Of a DNA stretch of 64,000 bases, positions 54,754 to 63,191 are shown in pieces. How positions within the stretch are numbered: the stretch's first letter is position 1; every line of letters begins with the position of its first letter. The position numbers and the translations under genes are program-made. Origin of the DNA: Listeria booriae (GTDB lineage Bacteria > Bacillota > Bacilli > Lactobacillales > Listeriaceae); the NCBI RefSeq assembly GCF_000766865.1, contig NZ_JNFA01000029.1, positions 62,001 to 126,000 on the forward strand. The letters run 5' to 3'. The notes under the pieces are model-generated. The model saw only the letters and a list, made by a program, of their open reading frames with translations, was not told the origin of the DNA and did no database searches.

Positions 54754-56466
54754 ATGAGTTTAAACATACCTCGTAAACAATATACAGATTTATATGGACC
54801 AACTGTCGGTGATGTCGTGCGGTTGGCGGATACAGATTTACTTATCGAAATTGAAAAAGATTACACAAATTACGGCGATGAAGTCGTATTCGGTGGTGGG
54901 AAAGTCATTCGTGAAGGCATGGGCATGCATCCAACAGCAACACGCGATGAAGGAATTCCTGATTTAGTAATTACAAACGCTACGGTTATCGATTACACAG
55001 GTATTTTCAAAGCTGATATTTCCGTAAAAGATGGCAAAATTGCAGCGATTGGCAAAGCCGGAAACCCATTAGTAATGGACAATGTAACGATTCCAATTGG
55101 TGCTTCCACAGAAATCATCGCTGGTGAGAATAAAATTTTGACAGCTGGCGGTATTGATACACATATTCACTTTATTTCACCACAACAAATTGAAACAGCA
55201 GTGAACAGCGGTGTTACAACATTAATCGGTGGTGGAACAGGCCCAGCAGAAGGAACAAACGCAACAACCGTAACACCTGGTGCTTGGAATATTGAACGGA
55301 TGTTACAAGCTGTAGACGGCTTACCAGTAAATGTAGGCCTACTTGGAAAAGGACATGCAGCGGCAAATGCTCCAATCGCAGAACAAATTGAAGCAGGAGC
55401 CATGGGTCTGAAAATACATGAAGACTGGGGTGCCACTTTTGCGTCTATCGATCATTCGTTGCAAGTAGCGGACGAGTACGATGTGCAAGTTGCTATCCAT
55501 ACAGATACACTAAATGAAACGGGATTTGTTGAACGCACAACCGAGGCGTTTAAAGATCGCGTTATTCATACGTACCATACAGAGGGTGCTGGGGGTGGAC
55601 ATGCGCCGGATATTATTCGTTTAGCAGGTCTTCCAAACGTTTTACCATCATCGACAAACCCAACATTGCCATTCACGGTAAACACGATTGATGAGCATTT
55701 GGACATGTTAATGGTTTGTCATCACTTGAACCCTGACATTCCGGAAGATTTAGCATTTGCTGATTCACGGATTCGCGAAGAAACGATTGCAGCAGAAGAT
55801 GTTTTGCAAGATATGGGCGTTTTCAGTATGACAAGCTCAGATTCACAAGCAATGGGTCGGATTGGTGAGGTCATCATTCGTACGTGGCAAACGGCGGACA
55901 AAATGAAAGCACAACGCGGCGCACTTGCTGGCGATACAGAAAAAAGCGATAACACACGTGTGAAACGCTACATTTCTAAATATACAATTAATCCTGCGAT
56001 TACGCATGGTATTGCGGATTATGTCGGTTCTATTGAAGTTGGCAAAATTGCAGACTTAGTACTTTGGGAACCAAAATTCTTCGGCGTAAAACCGGATAAG
56101 ATTTTGAAAAACGGAATGATTTCGAATAGTGTCATGGGTGATCCGAATGGCTCGATTCCAACGCCACAACCAGCGCTTTATCGTCCAATGTTCGCATCCA
56201 TCGGAACAGCACTTGCGAAAAGTTCTTTCACATTCGTTTCTCAAGCCGCACAAGACAATAACGTTCGCGAAAAATACGGCTTGCAAAAAGAAACATTGCC
56301 AGTCAAAGGTGTGCGTCATTTGACGAAAAAAGATATGAAGTGGAACGATGCAACACCTGAAATCGACGTCAATCCACAAACGTATGAAGTAAAAATTGAC
56401 GGCGAATTAATTACGTGTGAAGCTGCGGACAAACTTCCGATGGCGCAACGCTACTTTTTATTCTGA
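54754..56466 (+). CDS. ureC: Urease subunit alpha (catalytic)
   Basis: 570-residue catalytic subunit hydrolysing urea to ammonia and carbamate. All nickel-site residues are visible: [11 protein letters not shown] (two His), [11 protein letters not shown] (carbamylated Lys about 220), [12 protein letters not shown] and [15 protein letters not shown] (His ligands), [22 protein letters not shown] (flap Cys-His, catalytic His about 323) and [15 protein letters not shown] (Asp about 363). Intact and full length, so an active enzyme is expected if nickel is supplied. Confidence 0.98.
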   Translation: MSLNIPRKQYTDLYGPTVGDVVRLADTDLLIEIEKDYTNYGDEVVFGGGKVIREGMGMHPTATRDEGIPDLVITNATVIDYTGIFKADISVKDGKIAAIGKAGNPLVMDNVTIPIGASTEIIAGENKILTAGGIDTHIHFISPQQIETAVNSGVTTLIGGGTGPAEGTNATTVTPGAWNIERMLQAVDGLPVNVGLLGKGHAAANAPIAEQIEAGAMGLKIHEDWGATFASIDHSLQVADEYDVQVAIHTDTLNETGFVERTTEAFKDRVIHTYHTEGAGGGHAPDIIRLAGLPNVLPSSTNPTLPFTVNTIDEHLDMLMVCHHLNPDIPEDLAFADSRIREETIAAEDVLQDMGVFSMTSSDSQAMGRIGEVIIRTWQTADKMKAQRGALAGDTEKSDNTRVKRYISKYTINPAITHGIADYVGSIEVGKIADLVLWEPKFFGVKPDKILKNGMISNSVMGDPNGSIPTPQPALYRPMFASIGTALAKSSFTFVSQAAQDNNVREKYGLQKETLPVKGVRHLTKKDMKWNDATPEIDVNPQTYEVKIDGELITCEAADKLPMAQRYFLF

Positions 56467-56475
56467 GGTGACGAT

Positions 56476-56934
56476 ATGATTATAGAGAAAGTGATTGGCA
56501 ATATAGACGATTTTACCGAACAACAACTAGGTACGTATCATATCGAGCGCATTTACATTGAAAATGAATCTTTAGCAAAACGGATGCATTTGGTGGAAAC
56601 AGACCACGGGCGTGAAGTCCGCGTTCGCTTGGCACAAGGTGAGCATTTGCACGTTGGTGATATTTTAGTACAAGAAGACGGCAACCTTGTCGTCGTAGAT
56701 GTGCTAAGTGAAGATGTGCTGACGATTATGCCGCGCTCGATTCATGAGATGGGCGAAATCGCACATGCCCTTGGAAATCGCCATTTACCAGCGCAATTTG
56801 TAGATGAGACGATGATTGTGCAATTTGATTATTTAGTGGAAAACTTGTTAAAAGAAGCAGGCATTCCGTTCAAACGTGAAAATCGTTATTTGAAAGAGGC
56901 ATTCCGCCATATTGGTCACAGCCATGACGAATAA
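56476..56934 (+). CDS. ureE: Urease accessory protein UreE
   Basis: 152-residue nickel metallochaperone delivering Ni to the UreG-UreF-UreD-apourease complex. N-terminal peptide-binding domain and C-terminal metal-binding domain with MPRSIHEMGEIAHALGNRHLPAQF (the conserved dimer-interface His region, about residues 88-111). The C-terminal His tail is short, HIGHSHDE, compared with the His-rich tail of Klebsiella UreE. The 3' end overlaps ureF. Confidence 0.95.
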   Translation: MIIEKVIGNIDDFTEQQLGTYHIERIYIENESLAKRMHLVETDHGREVRVRLAQGEHLHVGDILVQEDGNLVVVDVLSEDVLTIMPRSIHEMGEIAHALGNRHLPAQFVDETMIVQFDYLVENLLKEAGIPFKRENRYLKEAFRHIGHSHDE

Positions 56935-57610
56935 GATGCTAACTTTTTTTCAACTCTGTGATTCTAATTTTCCGACGGGGGCTTTTAGTCATTCGTTCGG
57001 GTTTGAAACGTATATGAATGAGGAAGTAATTCAAGATGCTTCCTCATTCGGAGCGTGGTTGAAAGTATTTTTACAAGAGCAGCTTGTGTATTCAGAAGGT
57101 TTGGCGGCGCGATTCGTGTATGATTCGTTGGAAAATGGTGATGAGACAGAACTGATTCACCGTTCGCAAGCATTGACGGCGCAGATTTTACCGCGTGAGA
57201 TTCGTGTAGCTAATCAGAAAATGGGCGAACGATTCCTTGTCTTAGGCAGAGAATTATTCGATATTCATGCGCTAGACACATACCATCAAGCTGTGAAAAA
57301 CAAAGAAACCGATGCGCATTCCGTCGTTGTTTTAACGATTATTGCGCATCATTTGACGCTCACAAAGCAAGAAGCGATTGAAGCTTTTTTGTATTCGACG
57401 ATCTCGACGATGGTGCAAAATGCCGTTCGTGGTGTCCCAATTGGTCAGACAGCAGGGCAAAAATTATTGCTTGCTTTTCAGGCGGAAATTCATCAGGCAT
57501 TTTTACGAATTGAGCAGTTGTCTGAGGCTGATTTTGGTTCCACGCCTCCAGGACTTGAAATTGCGCAAATGCGTCACGAGTTGTTGTTTGCACGGAACTT
57601 TATGTCGTAG
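56924..57610 (+). CDS. ureF: Urease accessory protein UreF
   Basis: 228-residue mostly helical protein acting as the activator of UreG in the maturation complex. QLCDSNFPTGAFSHSFGFETYM (residues ~11-32) is the family signature, with the C-terminal TPPGLEIAQMRHELLFARNFMS also typical. ATG 56924 overlaps the ureE stop; ATG 56936 is a possible alternative start. Followed by ureG after 30 bp. Confidence 0.95.
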   Translation: MTNKMLTFFQLCDSNFPTGAFSHSFGFETYMNEEVIQDASSFGAWLKVFLQEQLVYSEGLAARFVYDSLENGDETELIHRSQALTAQILPREIRVANQKMGERFLVLGRELFDIHALDTYHQAVKNKETDAHSVVVLTIIAHHLTLTKQEAIEAFLYSTISTMVQNAVRGVPIGQTAGQKLLLAFQAEIHQAFLRIEQLSEADFGSTPPGLEIAQMRHELLFARNFMS

Positions 57611-57640
57611 TATTTTTGGATGAAAGAAGGAAATAGGATT

Positions 57641-58255
57641 ATGGGAAATTCAATAAAAATTGGCGTTGGCGGCCCGGTTGGTGCTGGAAAAACGTTTCTT
57701 GTGGATCAGTTAACACGGATTTTGAAAGATGAAATCAGCATGGCGGTCGTAACGAATGATATTTATACGAAGGAAGACGCGAAATATTTAGTCGAAAATG
57801 GTGTATTGGACAAAAACCGGATTATCGGTGTGGAAACGGGTGGTTGCCCGCATACTGCGATTCGTGAAGATATTTCCATGAACGTTTCGGCGATTAATGA
57901 ACTAGAAGAGCTTCATCCTGATGTGGAATTGATTTTTGTCGAAAGTGGTGGCGATAATTTGGCGGCTACGTTTAGTCCAGAATTAGTGGACTTGTCGATT
58001 TACATTATTGACGTGGCGCAAGGGGAAAAAATTCCGCGTAAAGGCGGTCAAGGCATGATTAAATCGGATTTATTTATTATTAATAAAATTGATTTGGCGC
58101 CCTATGTACATGCGGATTTAGACGTTATGGCGAGCGATACGAAGCAATTCCGTGGCGATAAAAAACCAACGATATTTACGAACTTACAAGATGGCACAGG
58201 CTTGAATGATGTTGTGGCGTGGATTCGAAAATATGCGTTTCTGGATGCGAAATAG
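57641..58255 (+). CDS. ureG: Urease accessory protein UreG (GTPase)
   Basis: 204-residue SIMIBI GTPase that powers nickel insertion. [18 protein letters not shown] is the P-loop (residues 6-23), [28 protein letters not shown] (the CPH nickel motif, about 67-69), [17 protein letters not shown] and [12 protein letters not shown] 57641 follows AGAAGGAAA; the earlier in-frame ATG at 57620 lacks a site. ureD starts directly after the stop codon. Confidence 0.97.
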   Translation: MGNSIKIGVGGPVGAGKTFLVDQLTRILKDEISMAVVTNDIYTKEDAKYLVENGVLDKNRIIGVETGGCPHTAIREDISMNVSAINELEELHPDVELIFVESGGDNLAATFSPELVDLSIYIIDVAQGEKIPRKGGQGMIKSDLFIINKIDLAPYVHADLDVMASDTKQFRGDKKPTIFTNLQDGTGLNDVVAWIRKYAFLDAK

Positions 58256-59080
58256 ATGGAGAAGTTAACGGGAACATTGGCGCTTGCGATTGCGGAAAGA
58301 GATGGGAAATCGGTGCCTGCGAATACGTATTTCCAAGGGGCACTCAAAGTGATGCGACCGCAGTATTTGGATGATTCGGGGCAAGTGGTTTACTTTATTT
58401 TGAATCCGGGTGGCGGTTATGTTGGCGGGGATGTCTACAAAATCAATGTGACGCTTGCGGATAATGCGGAGTTGCTTTTGACGACGCAATCAGCGACGAA
58501 AGTATATGAGACGCCGAACAATGAGGTGCGTCAGGAAACAGAGATTACGCTTGGGAAGAACAGTTTGCTGGAATTTATTTCGGACCCTGTCATTGCGTAT
58601 GAGAAAGCGCGTTATGTGCAGCAACAGGTTGTGCATATGGATAAGACGGCGAGCCTGTTTTATAGTGAGATGATTACGCCGGGATGGGCGCGTGAGCAGG
58701 ACGGATTTCGTTATGAGCAGTTGCTACTGAAAAATCAAGTGTATATCGACGGGAAACTTGCTGTGATTGACGCGTTTCGATTGACGCCGGCAGACGGTGT
58801 TTTGCACGATATTGGCATGTTGGAAAGCTTCTCGCATGTAGGTTCGTTACTTGTTGTGACGCCAAGCATTGATGAGACATTTGTGCATGATTTTCAAGAG
58901 GTGTTAAAGCAGGAATTTGCGGATTTACGATTCGGGATTTCGCTGCTTAATGTACACGGTTTTTCGGCACGTATTTTGGCGAATTCGACGCAGGAATTGG
59001 AGCAATTTATCGATTTTTGCCATCGCTATGTTCGCCAGCATTGTTTTGAAAAAAGCCCACTGCTACTGAGAAAATATTGA
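58256..59080 (+). CDS. ureD: Urease accessory protein UreD (UreH)
   Basis: 274-residue scaffold protein that binds apourease and recruits UreF-UreG. YFILNPGGGYVGGDVYKINVTLADNAELLLTTQSATKVYET (about residues 45-85) and LEFISDPVIAYEKARYVQQ are the UreD signature. The ATG directly follows the ureG stop, suggesting translational coupling. The order E-F-G-D is the Bacillus type. Confidence 0.95.
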   Translation: MEKLTGTLALAIAERDGKSVPANTYFQGALKVMRPQYLDDSGQVVYFILNPGGGYVGGDVYKINVTLADNAELLLTTQSATKVYETPNNEVRQETEITLGKNSLLEFISDPVIAYEKARYVQQQVVHMDKTASLFYSEMITPGWAREQDGFRYEQLLLKNQVYIDGKLAVIDAFRLTPADGVLHDIGMLESFSHVGSLLVVTPSIDETFVHDFQEVLKQEFADLRFGISLLNVHGFSARILANSTQELEQFIDFCHRYVRQHCFEKSPLLLRKY

Positions 59081-59093
59081 GGAGTGAAGATGT

Positions 59094-60014
59094 GTGGGGG
59101 AAAATAATATAACGGTTGCTTTGAAAAGTGTCTTAAAAGGCGTGTCGCAAGTGCTGTTGATTGATAACGCGTGGAGCGGGTTGCTGATTCTGATCGGACT
59201 TTCCTTAGCATCTTGGGACGTTGGTCTGACGGCATTTGTGGCGAGCTGTTTAGGAACGGCAACGGCTTATTATATCGGTGCAAATCGTGACAAAATCAAG
59301 CATGGTCTGTATGGCTTTAGTTCCGTTTTGACGGGCATTGCTTGTTTGTTATTTTTGGATGGGGATTCGAAGTATGTTGCGGCGTTGATTGGGGCGGTTA
59401 TTGCAGTCTTTTTCACGATAGCCTTCAATCGATTAGCTGGACATTTCGGCTTGCCGTCACTTACTTTTCCATTTATTGCGGTGACCTGGTGCATTATTTT
59501 AGCGAGTTATGCGATGACGCACGTTCATTTGAGCGATGCTGTTGCAGTGACTCCTATTGAAAAATTAACAAGTGGCCAGCAGGATATTGACTTTTTCGGG
59601 GCGCTAATTAAAGATTTTGGCGAGGTATTTTTACAAGATAGTTATATTTGTTCGCTCTTTATTTTGGCGGCGATTGTCATTTCTGGGTGGCGCAACACAG
59701 TGATGGCAGGCGCGGGGGTAGTGATTAGTATTGCGGTCGTGTATATTTGCGGGCTGAACTTGCATAGTTTGGAGATGGGATTGTATTCGTATAATACGAT
59801 TTTGACGATGATTGCACTTGGCTCAGCGTTTTACACGAAAGTTCGTGGTGGTTATGTTTATGTCGTGATCGGCGGGATTTTGACGGTATTGTTAACGCCT
59901 GTCGTGAAGATTGCGCTAGAACCGCTTGGCTTACCCGCCTTAACGATGCCTTTTGTCGCAGTGACATGGCTTTTCTTAGTCATTGCCGAAAGCATGAAAA
60001 AAGGAGAATATTAA
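59094..60014 (+). CDS. Urea transporter (UT family)
   Basis: 306-residue membrane channel of the UT/Yut family with about ten hydrophobic helices in two homologous halves. Each half has the LPxLTxPFxAVTW motif: LPSLTFPFIAVTW (about residues 121-133) and LPALTMPFVAVTW (about 281-293), lining the urea pore, with a QVLLIDNAWSGLLILIGL start. GTG 59094 lies 13 bp after ureD with GGAGTGAAG upstream. It imports urea for the linked urease. Confidence 0.94.
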   Translation: MGENNITVALKSVLKGVSQVLLIDNAWSGLLILIGLSLASWDVGLTAFVASCLGTATAYYIGANRDKIKHGLYGFSSVLTGIACLLFLDGDSKYVAALIGAVIAVFFTIAFNRLAGHFGLPSLTFPFIAVTWCIILASYAMTHVHLSDAVAVTPIEKLTSGQQDIDFFGALIKDFGEVFLQDSYICSLFILAAIVISGWRNTVMAGAGVVISIAVVYICGLNLHSLEMGLYSYNTILTMIALGSAFYTKVRGGYVYVVIGGILTVLLTPVVKIALEPLGLPALTMPFVAVTWLFLVIAESMKKGEY

Positions 60015-60019
60015 CATGA

Positions 60020-60060
60020 AAAAGGAACTGCTTTTCGAGATGAAAAGTGGTTCCTTTTTT
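60020..60060. terminator. Terminator after the urease operon, shared with the AraC gene
   Basis: A 13-bp stem GGAACTGCTTTTC / GAAAAGTGGTTCC with A and T flanks and a 4-nt loop. Confidence 0.9.
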
Positions 60061-60892
60061 AGCTTGTTTGTTTAAGGACATCGGATGGTGGAAAGCCGTA
60101 ATATTTTTTGAAAAGTTTGCTGAAATAAAAGGCATCGTTGTATCCGACGAGTTTTGCGGCTTCTTTTACAGTGACGTCTTGGGAAGTTAGCAAGTCATGC
60201 GCGCGTGATAGACGGATTTTGATGAGGTAATTGATTGGTGATTCGCCTGTTTCTTCTTTGAAAACTTTGGAAATATAAGTTGGGCTGATGTACATCGTTT
60301 GCGATAGGCTGGATAGCGTGACGTCTTCGGTGTGATGTTTTTCCATGTAATGAATGATTTCGTTGACGAGTGTTTGTTTTTCTTGGGCTTCGGTGGAGAG
60401 CTTGAAGCCGTTGTTTTCGAGTTGTTCTGGGTCGGCGTCGCGCAGGATGTAGATGATAAGGTGCATGAGCAATGCTTTTAACATAAGATCGTAGCCGGGT
60501 TTTTCATGGTATTTCTCGGCGAGTAGTTGGGTGCAGGTTTCCATGAATTTGGTTTTGTTTTCGTGAAGGCGGATGACAGATGTTTTGAATGGGAATGTGT
60601 CGCGCGGATAGCCTTCTAGCGAGAAATGACGGAAGCCGATGTGTATTTGCGTGTTCTCGGTACCATCTTCGGAAAATTCGAAATGGTCGATGCCTGGGTT
60701 GAATAGTAGGACATCGCCGGCTTTTAGGTGGTAGATTTGGCTGTCGATGTTGTAGTTGACGCTTCCAGAATAGATGATGCTCATTTCGAGGAAGTCGTGG
60801 TGGTGTTTTGTGCCGGTGCTCGGTTCGTTTGTGTAGCAGTCGGCGATGTATAGGATTTGGGGGTTGAAGGTTGTTGTGTTGATTTTTAGCAT
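60059..60892 (-). CDS. AraC-family transcriptional regulator
   Basis: 277 residues. N-terminal cupin (HHHDFLEMSIIYSGSVNYNI, KAGDVLLFNPGIDHFEF, about residues 30-90) and C-terminal double HTH (about 178-275): DVTLSSLSQTMYISPTYISKVFKEETGESPINYLIKIRLSRAHDLL and AAKLVGYNDAFYFSKLFKKYYGFPPSDV. This is the sugar/metabolite-responsive type. AAAGGAGGC precedes the ATG on the minus strand. Its target is unclear: it neighbours both urea transporter and ABC exporter genes, and the latter is divergent across a repeat-filled gap. Confidence 0.9.
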   Translation of the reverse strand: MLKINTTTFNPQILYIADCYTNEPSTGTKHHHDFLEMSIIYSGSVNYNIDSQIYHLKAGDVLLFNPGIDHFEFSEDGTENTQIHIGFRHFSLEGYPRDTFPFKTSVIRLHENKTKFMETCTQLLAEKYHEKPGYDLMLKALLMHLIIYILRDADPEQLENNGFKLSTEAQEKQTLVNEIIHYMEKHHTEDVTLSSLSQTMYISPTYISKVFKEETGESPINYLIKIRLSRAHDLLTSQDVTVKEAAKLVGYNDAFYFSKLFKKYYGFPPSDVLKQTS

Positions 60893-61062
60893 GGTGGTGC
60901 CTCCTTTTTTTGTAAGCGTGTGCATTTTTGAGTTTTTTTGAAGTTAGATTGGTGGGTGTGGTGGGCCTTTTTTTGATTTTCCTTTGTTTGATTGGGTGGA
61001 AGCTGTGTTTTTTTGGTTTGGTTGCTGGTTCTGGGGTGGTGGTTTTTCTTTGTTGGGTGTGT

Positions 61063-61310
61063 CTTTGTTTCGCGATCCAGCTGAAACAGCCAGCCCTTCG
61101 GAAACTTCAGGCCCTCCACAAAAATCAAAAGAGGATTTTTATTGCGGCCACTCCAGTTTCTGTCAGGGTGATCGTGTTTGGCGGGAATACTTGGGTTTGA
61201 TGCGTATCTTTGTTTCGCGATCCAGCTTCACGGGCTAGCTCCTCGAAAACTTCACGCCCTCCGCAAAAACCAAGAGCGGGTTTTTACTGCGGCCGCTCCA
61301 GTTTTTTTCG
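61063..61310 (+). repeat. Two tandem ~98-bp structured direct repeats
   Basis: Unit 1 (about 61063-61164) and unit 2 (about 61207-61309) both start CTTTGTTTCGCGATCCAGCT and end CGGCC(A/G)CTCCAGTTT, with a ~43-bp spacer. Each holds a hairpin: CCACAAAAATC...GATTTTTATTGCGG in unit 1, CCGCAAAAACC...GGGTTTTTACTGCGG in unit 2. An outer stem of unit 2 pairs CGGGCTAGCTCC with GGAGCTGGGCGAGCCCG (to about 61325). They lie in the 550-bp gap between the AraC and ABC genes; the left part (60900-61060) is G/T-rich low-complexity sequence with no gene. Confidence 0.75.
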
Positions 61311-61442
61311 GAGCTGGGCGAGCCCGTTCAGCTTTTCATTCATTATACAACATTCTCCATCATAAACCCTAACATACACCATTCTTTTTTTTGTTGGGGG
61401 GAGTAAAATAGATGGGTGAATAGGTTGGAATGGGGTGGTATT

Positions 61443-63191
61443 GTGGGTAGTTTGCAGTGGATTTGGCAGTATACGAAGGGGAAGCGCGGGTTTGTTTGGG
61501 TTTCGGTATTTTTTATTGTTATTGCGTCGCTTCTTAGTGTGGTGTATCCAATTATTGGTGGTAAGGTGATCGATGATGTGATTCATCAAGGGAAAATGAA
61601 TTGGTTATTGCCGCTTCTGTTCATTATGATTGGGACGACGGTTTTGCGGACGATTTTTCGTTATACGTATCAAATTATGTTTGAGCGTGTGGGGCAGAAC
61701 GCGTTGTTTCAAATTCGGGAAGACTTGTATAAAAAATTGCAATCGCTTGATTTTGCGTTTTTTAATAATACGCGGGTCGGAGATATTATGGCGCGGATGA
61801 CGGGGGACACGGATGCGATTCGGCATTTTGTTTCTTGGGTGGTCTATAATATTTTGGAAAATGCGTGCTTGTTCTTGTTTGCGATTATTGTGATGATGCG
61901 GATCGATTGGAAGTTGACGTTGGTATTGCTTATTGTGACGCCGTTTATTGCCTTTTTTACAATCAAAATGTCCAAGTATGCGCAACCGGTTTTTTATGAG
62001 ATTCGGGAGAGCTTTTCGCGGCTGAATTCGATGGTGGAAGAGAATATTAGTGGAAACCGGGTTGTGAAGGCATTTGCGCGTGAGGATTATGAGATTGAAA
62101 AATTTAAGGCACATAATGAGGATTTTAAAAAGCGAAATATGGATTCTGCGGCGGTTTCGAAACGCTATTTACCTGTGTTAGATTCGCTTGCTGGGATTCT
62201 TGTTGTGATTACGCTGATCTATGGTGGCTTTCTGGTCATTAAAGGGCAGATGACATTGGGGGATTTAGTAGCTTTTAACGGATTTTTGTGGATGCTAAAT
62301 GGGCCGATGCGGATGAGTGGCTGGTTGATTAATGATGCACAACGCTTTGTTGCTTCCTCTTTTAAAATTCGAGATATGCTCGGGACGGAGACGAAAATTC
62401 CGATTCAGGCGGAGAAGGCAGCGCCAGAGTTGAAGGGTTTTGTGGAGTTTCAGAATGTGTCGTTTTACTTTGAGGATGATCCGGACACGGCAGTTTTGAC
62501 GGATATTACGTTTAAGGCTTCACCTGGTGAGACGGTCGCGATTCTTGGTGAGACGGGATCTGGGAAGTCGACGCTAGTGAACTTGATTTGCCGATTTTAT
62601 GATCCGACGGCGGGCGTTGTGTTGATAGATGGTGTGGACGCGCGAAAATGGCATGTTCGGGAGTTGCGAAATCATATTGCGACGGTAATGCAAGATATTT
62701 TCTTGTTCTCGGATACGATTGAGGGCAATATTGCGTTCGGAGCGCCGGATGCGACGGCAGAGGATGTGCGGCGAATGGCGCGGATTGCGGATGCGGATCA
62801 TTTTATCGAAACGATGCCAGAACGCTACGACACGATTGTGGGAGAGCGCGGTGTTGGTTTGTCTGGTGGACAGAAACAGCGGATTTCGCTAGCTCGGGCG
62901 TTGCTGAAAGACCCCGCAATTTTAATTTTGGATGATACGACTTCTGCGGTTGATATGGAAACGGAAGTGAAAATTCAAGAGGAATTAAACAAAATCACGC
63001 ATGACAAGACGACTTTTATTATCGCGCACCGGATTTCTTCCGTGAAGGACGCGGATGAGATTTTAATTTTAGATCATGGAAAAATTATTGAGCGGGGTAC
63101 GCATGAATCGTTACTTGCGGCGAAAGGTTATTATTATGACACGTATCGTAAACAGTTAGGGTTGGAGGTGGATATGGATGGCGCGCAATAA
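61443..63191 (+). CDS. ABC exporter half-transporter (type IV, ABCB/MsbA-like)
   Basis: 582 residues: six membrane helices in the N-terminal ~310, then a nucleotide-binding domain with Walker A GETGSGKST (about residue 368), Q-loop VMQDIFLF, signature LSGGQKQR (about 473), Walker B AILILDDTTSAVD, and the H-loop IAHRISSV. The Walker B ends in DD instead of the usual catalytic DE, so this half probably has a degenerate site and works as a heterodimer with the next gene. GTG 61443 is the likely start; GTG 61416 is possible. Confidence 0.88.
   Translation: MGSLQWIWQYTKGKRGFVWVSVFFIVIASLLSVVYPIIGGKVIDDVIHQGKMNWLLPLLFIMIGTTVLRTIFRYTYQIMFERVGQNALFQIREDLYKKLQSLDFAFFNNTRVGDIMARMTGDTDAIRHFVSWVVYNILENACLFLFAIIVMMRIDWKLTLVLLIVTPFIAFFTIKMSKYAQPVFYEIRESFSRLNSMVEENISGNRVVKAFAREDYEIEKFKAHNEDFKKRNMDSAAVSKRYLPVLDSLAGILVVITLIYGGFLVIKGQMTLGDLVAFNGFLWMLNGPMRMSGWLINDAQRFVASSFKIRDMLGTETKIPIQAEKAAPELKGFVEFQNVSFYFEDDPDTAVLTDITFKASPGETVAILGETGSGKSTLVNLICRFYDPTAGVVLIDGVDARKWHVRELRNHIATVMQDIFLFSDTIEGNIAFGAPDATAEDVRRMARIADADHFIETMPERYDTIVGERGVGLSGGQKQRISLARALLKDPAILILDDTTSAVDMETEVKIQEELNKITHDKTTFIIAHRISSVKDADEILILDHGKIIERGTHESLLAAKGYYYDTYRKQLGLEVDMDGAQ

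Noticed and set aside
61063-61310. CRISPR array
   Set aside because: Only two ~98-bp repeats with one spacer, palindromic and with no cas genes; a structured repeat pair, not CRISPR.
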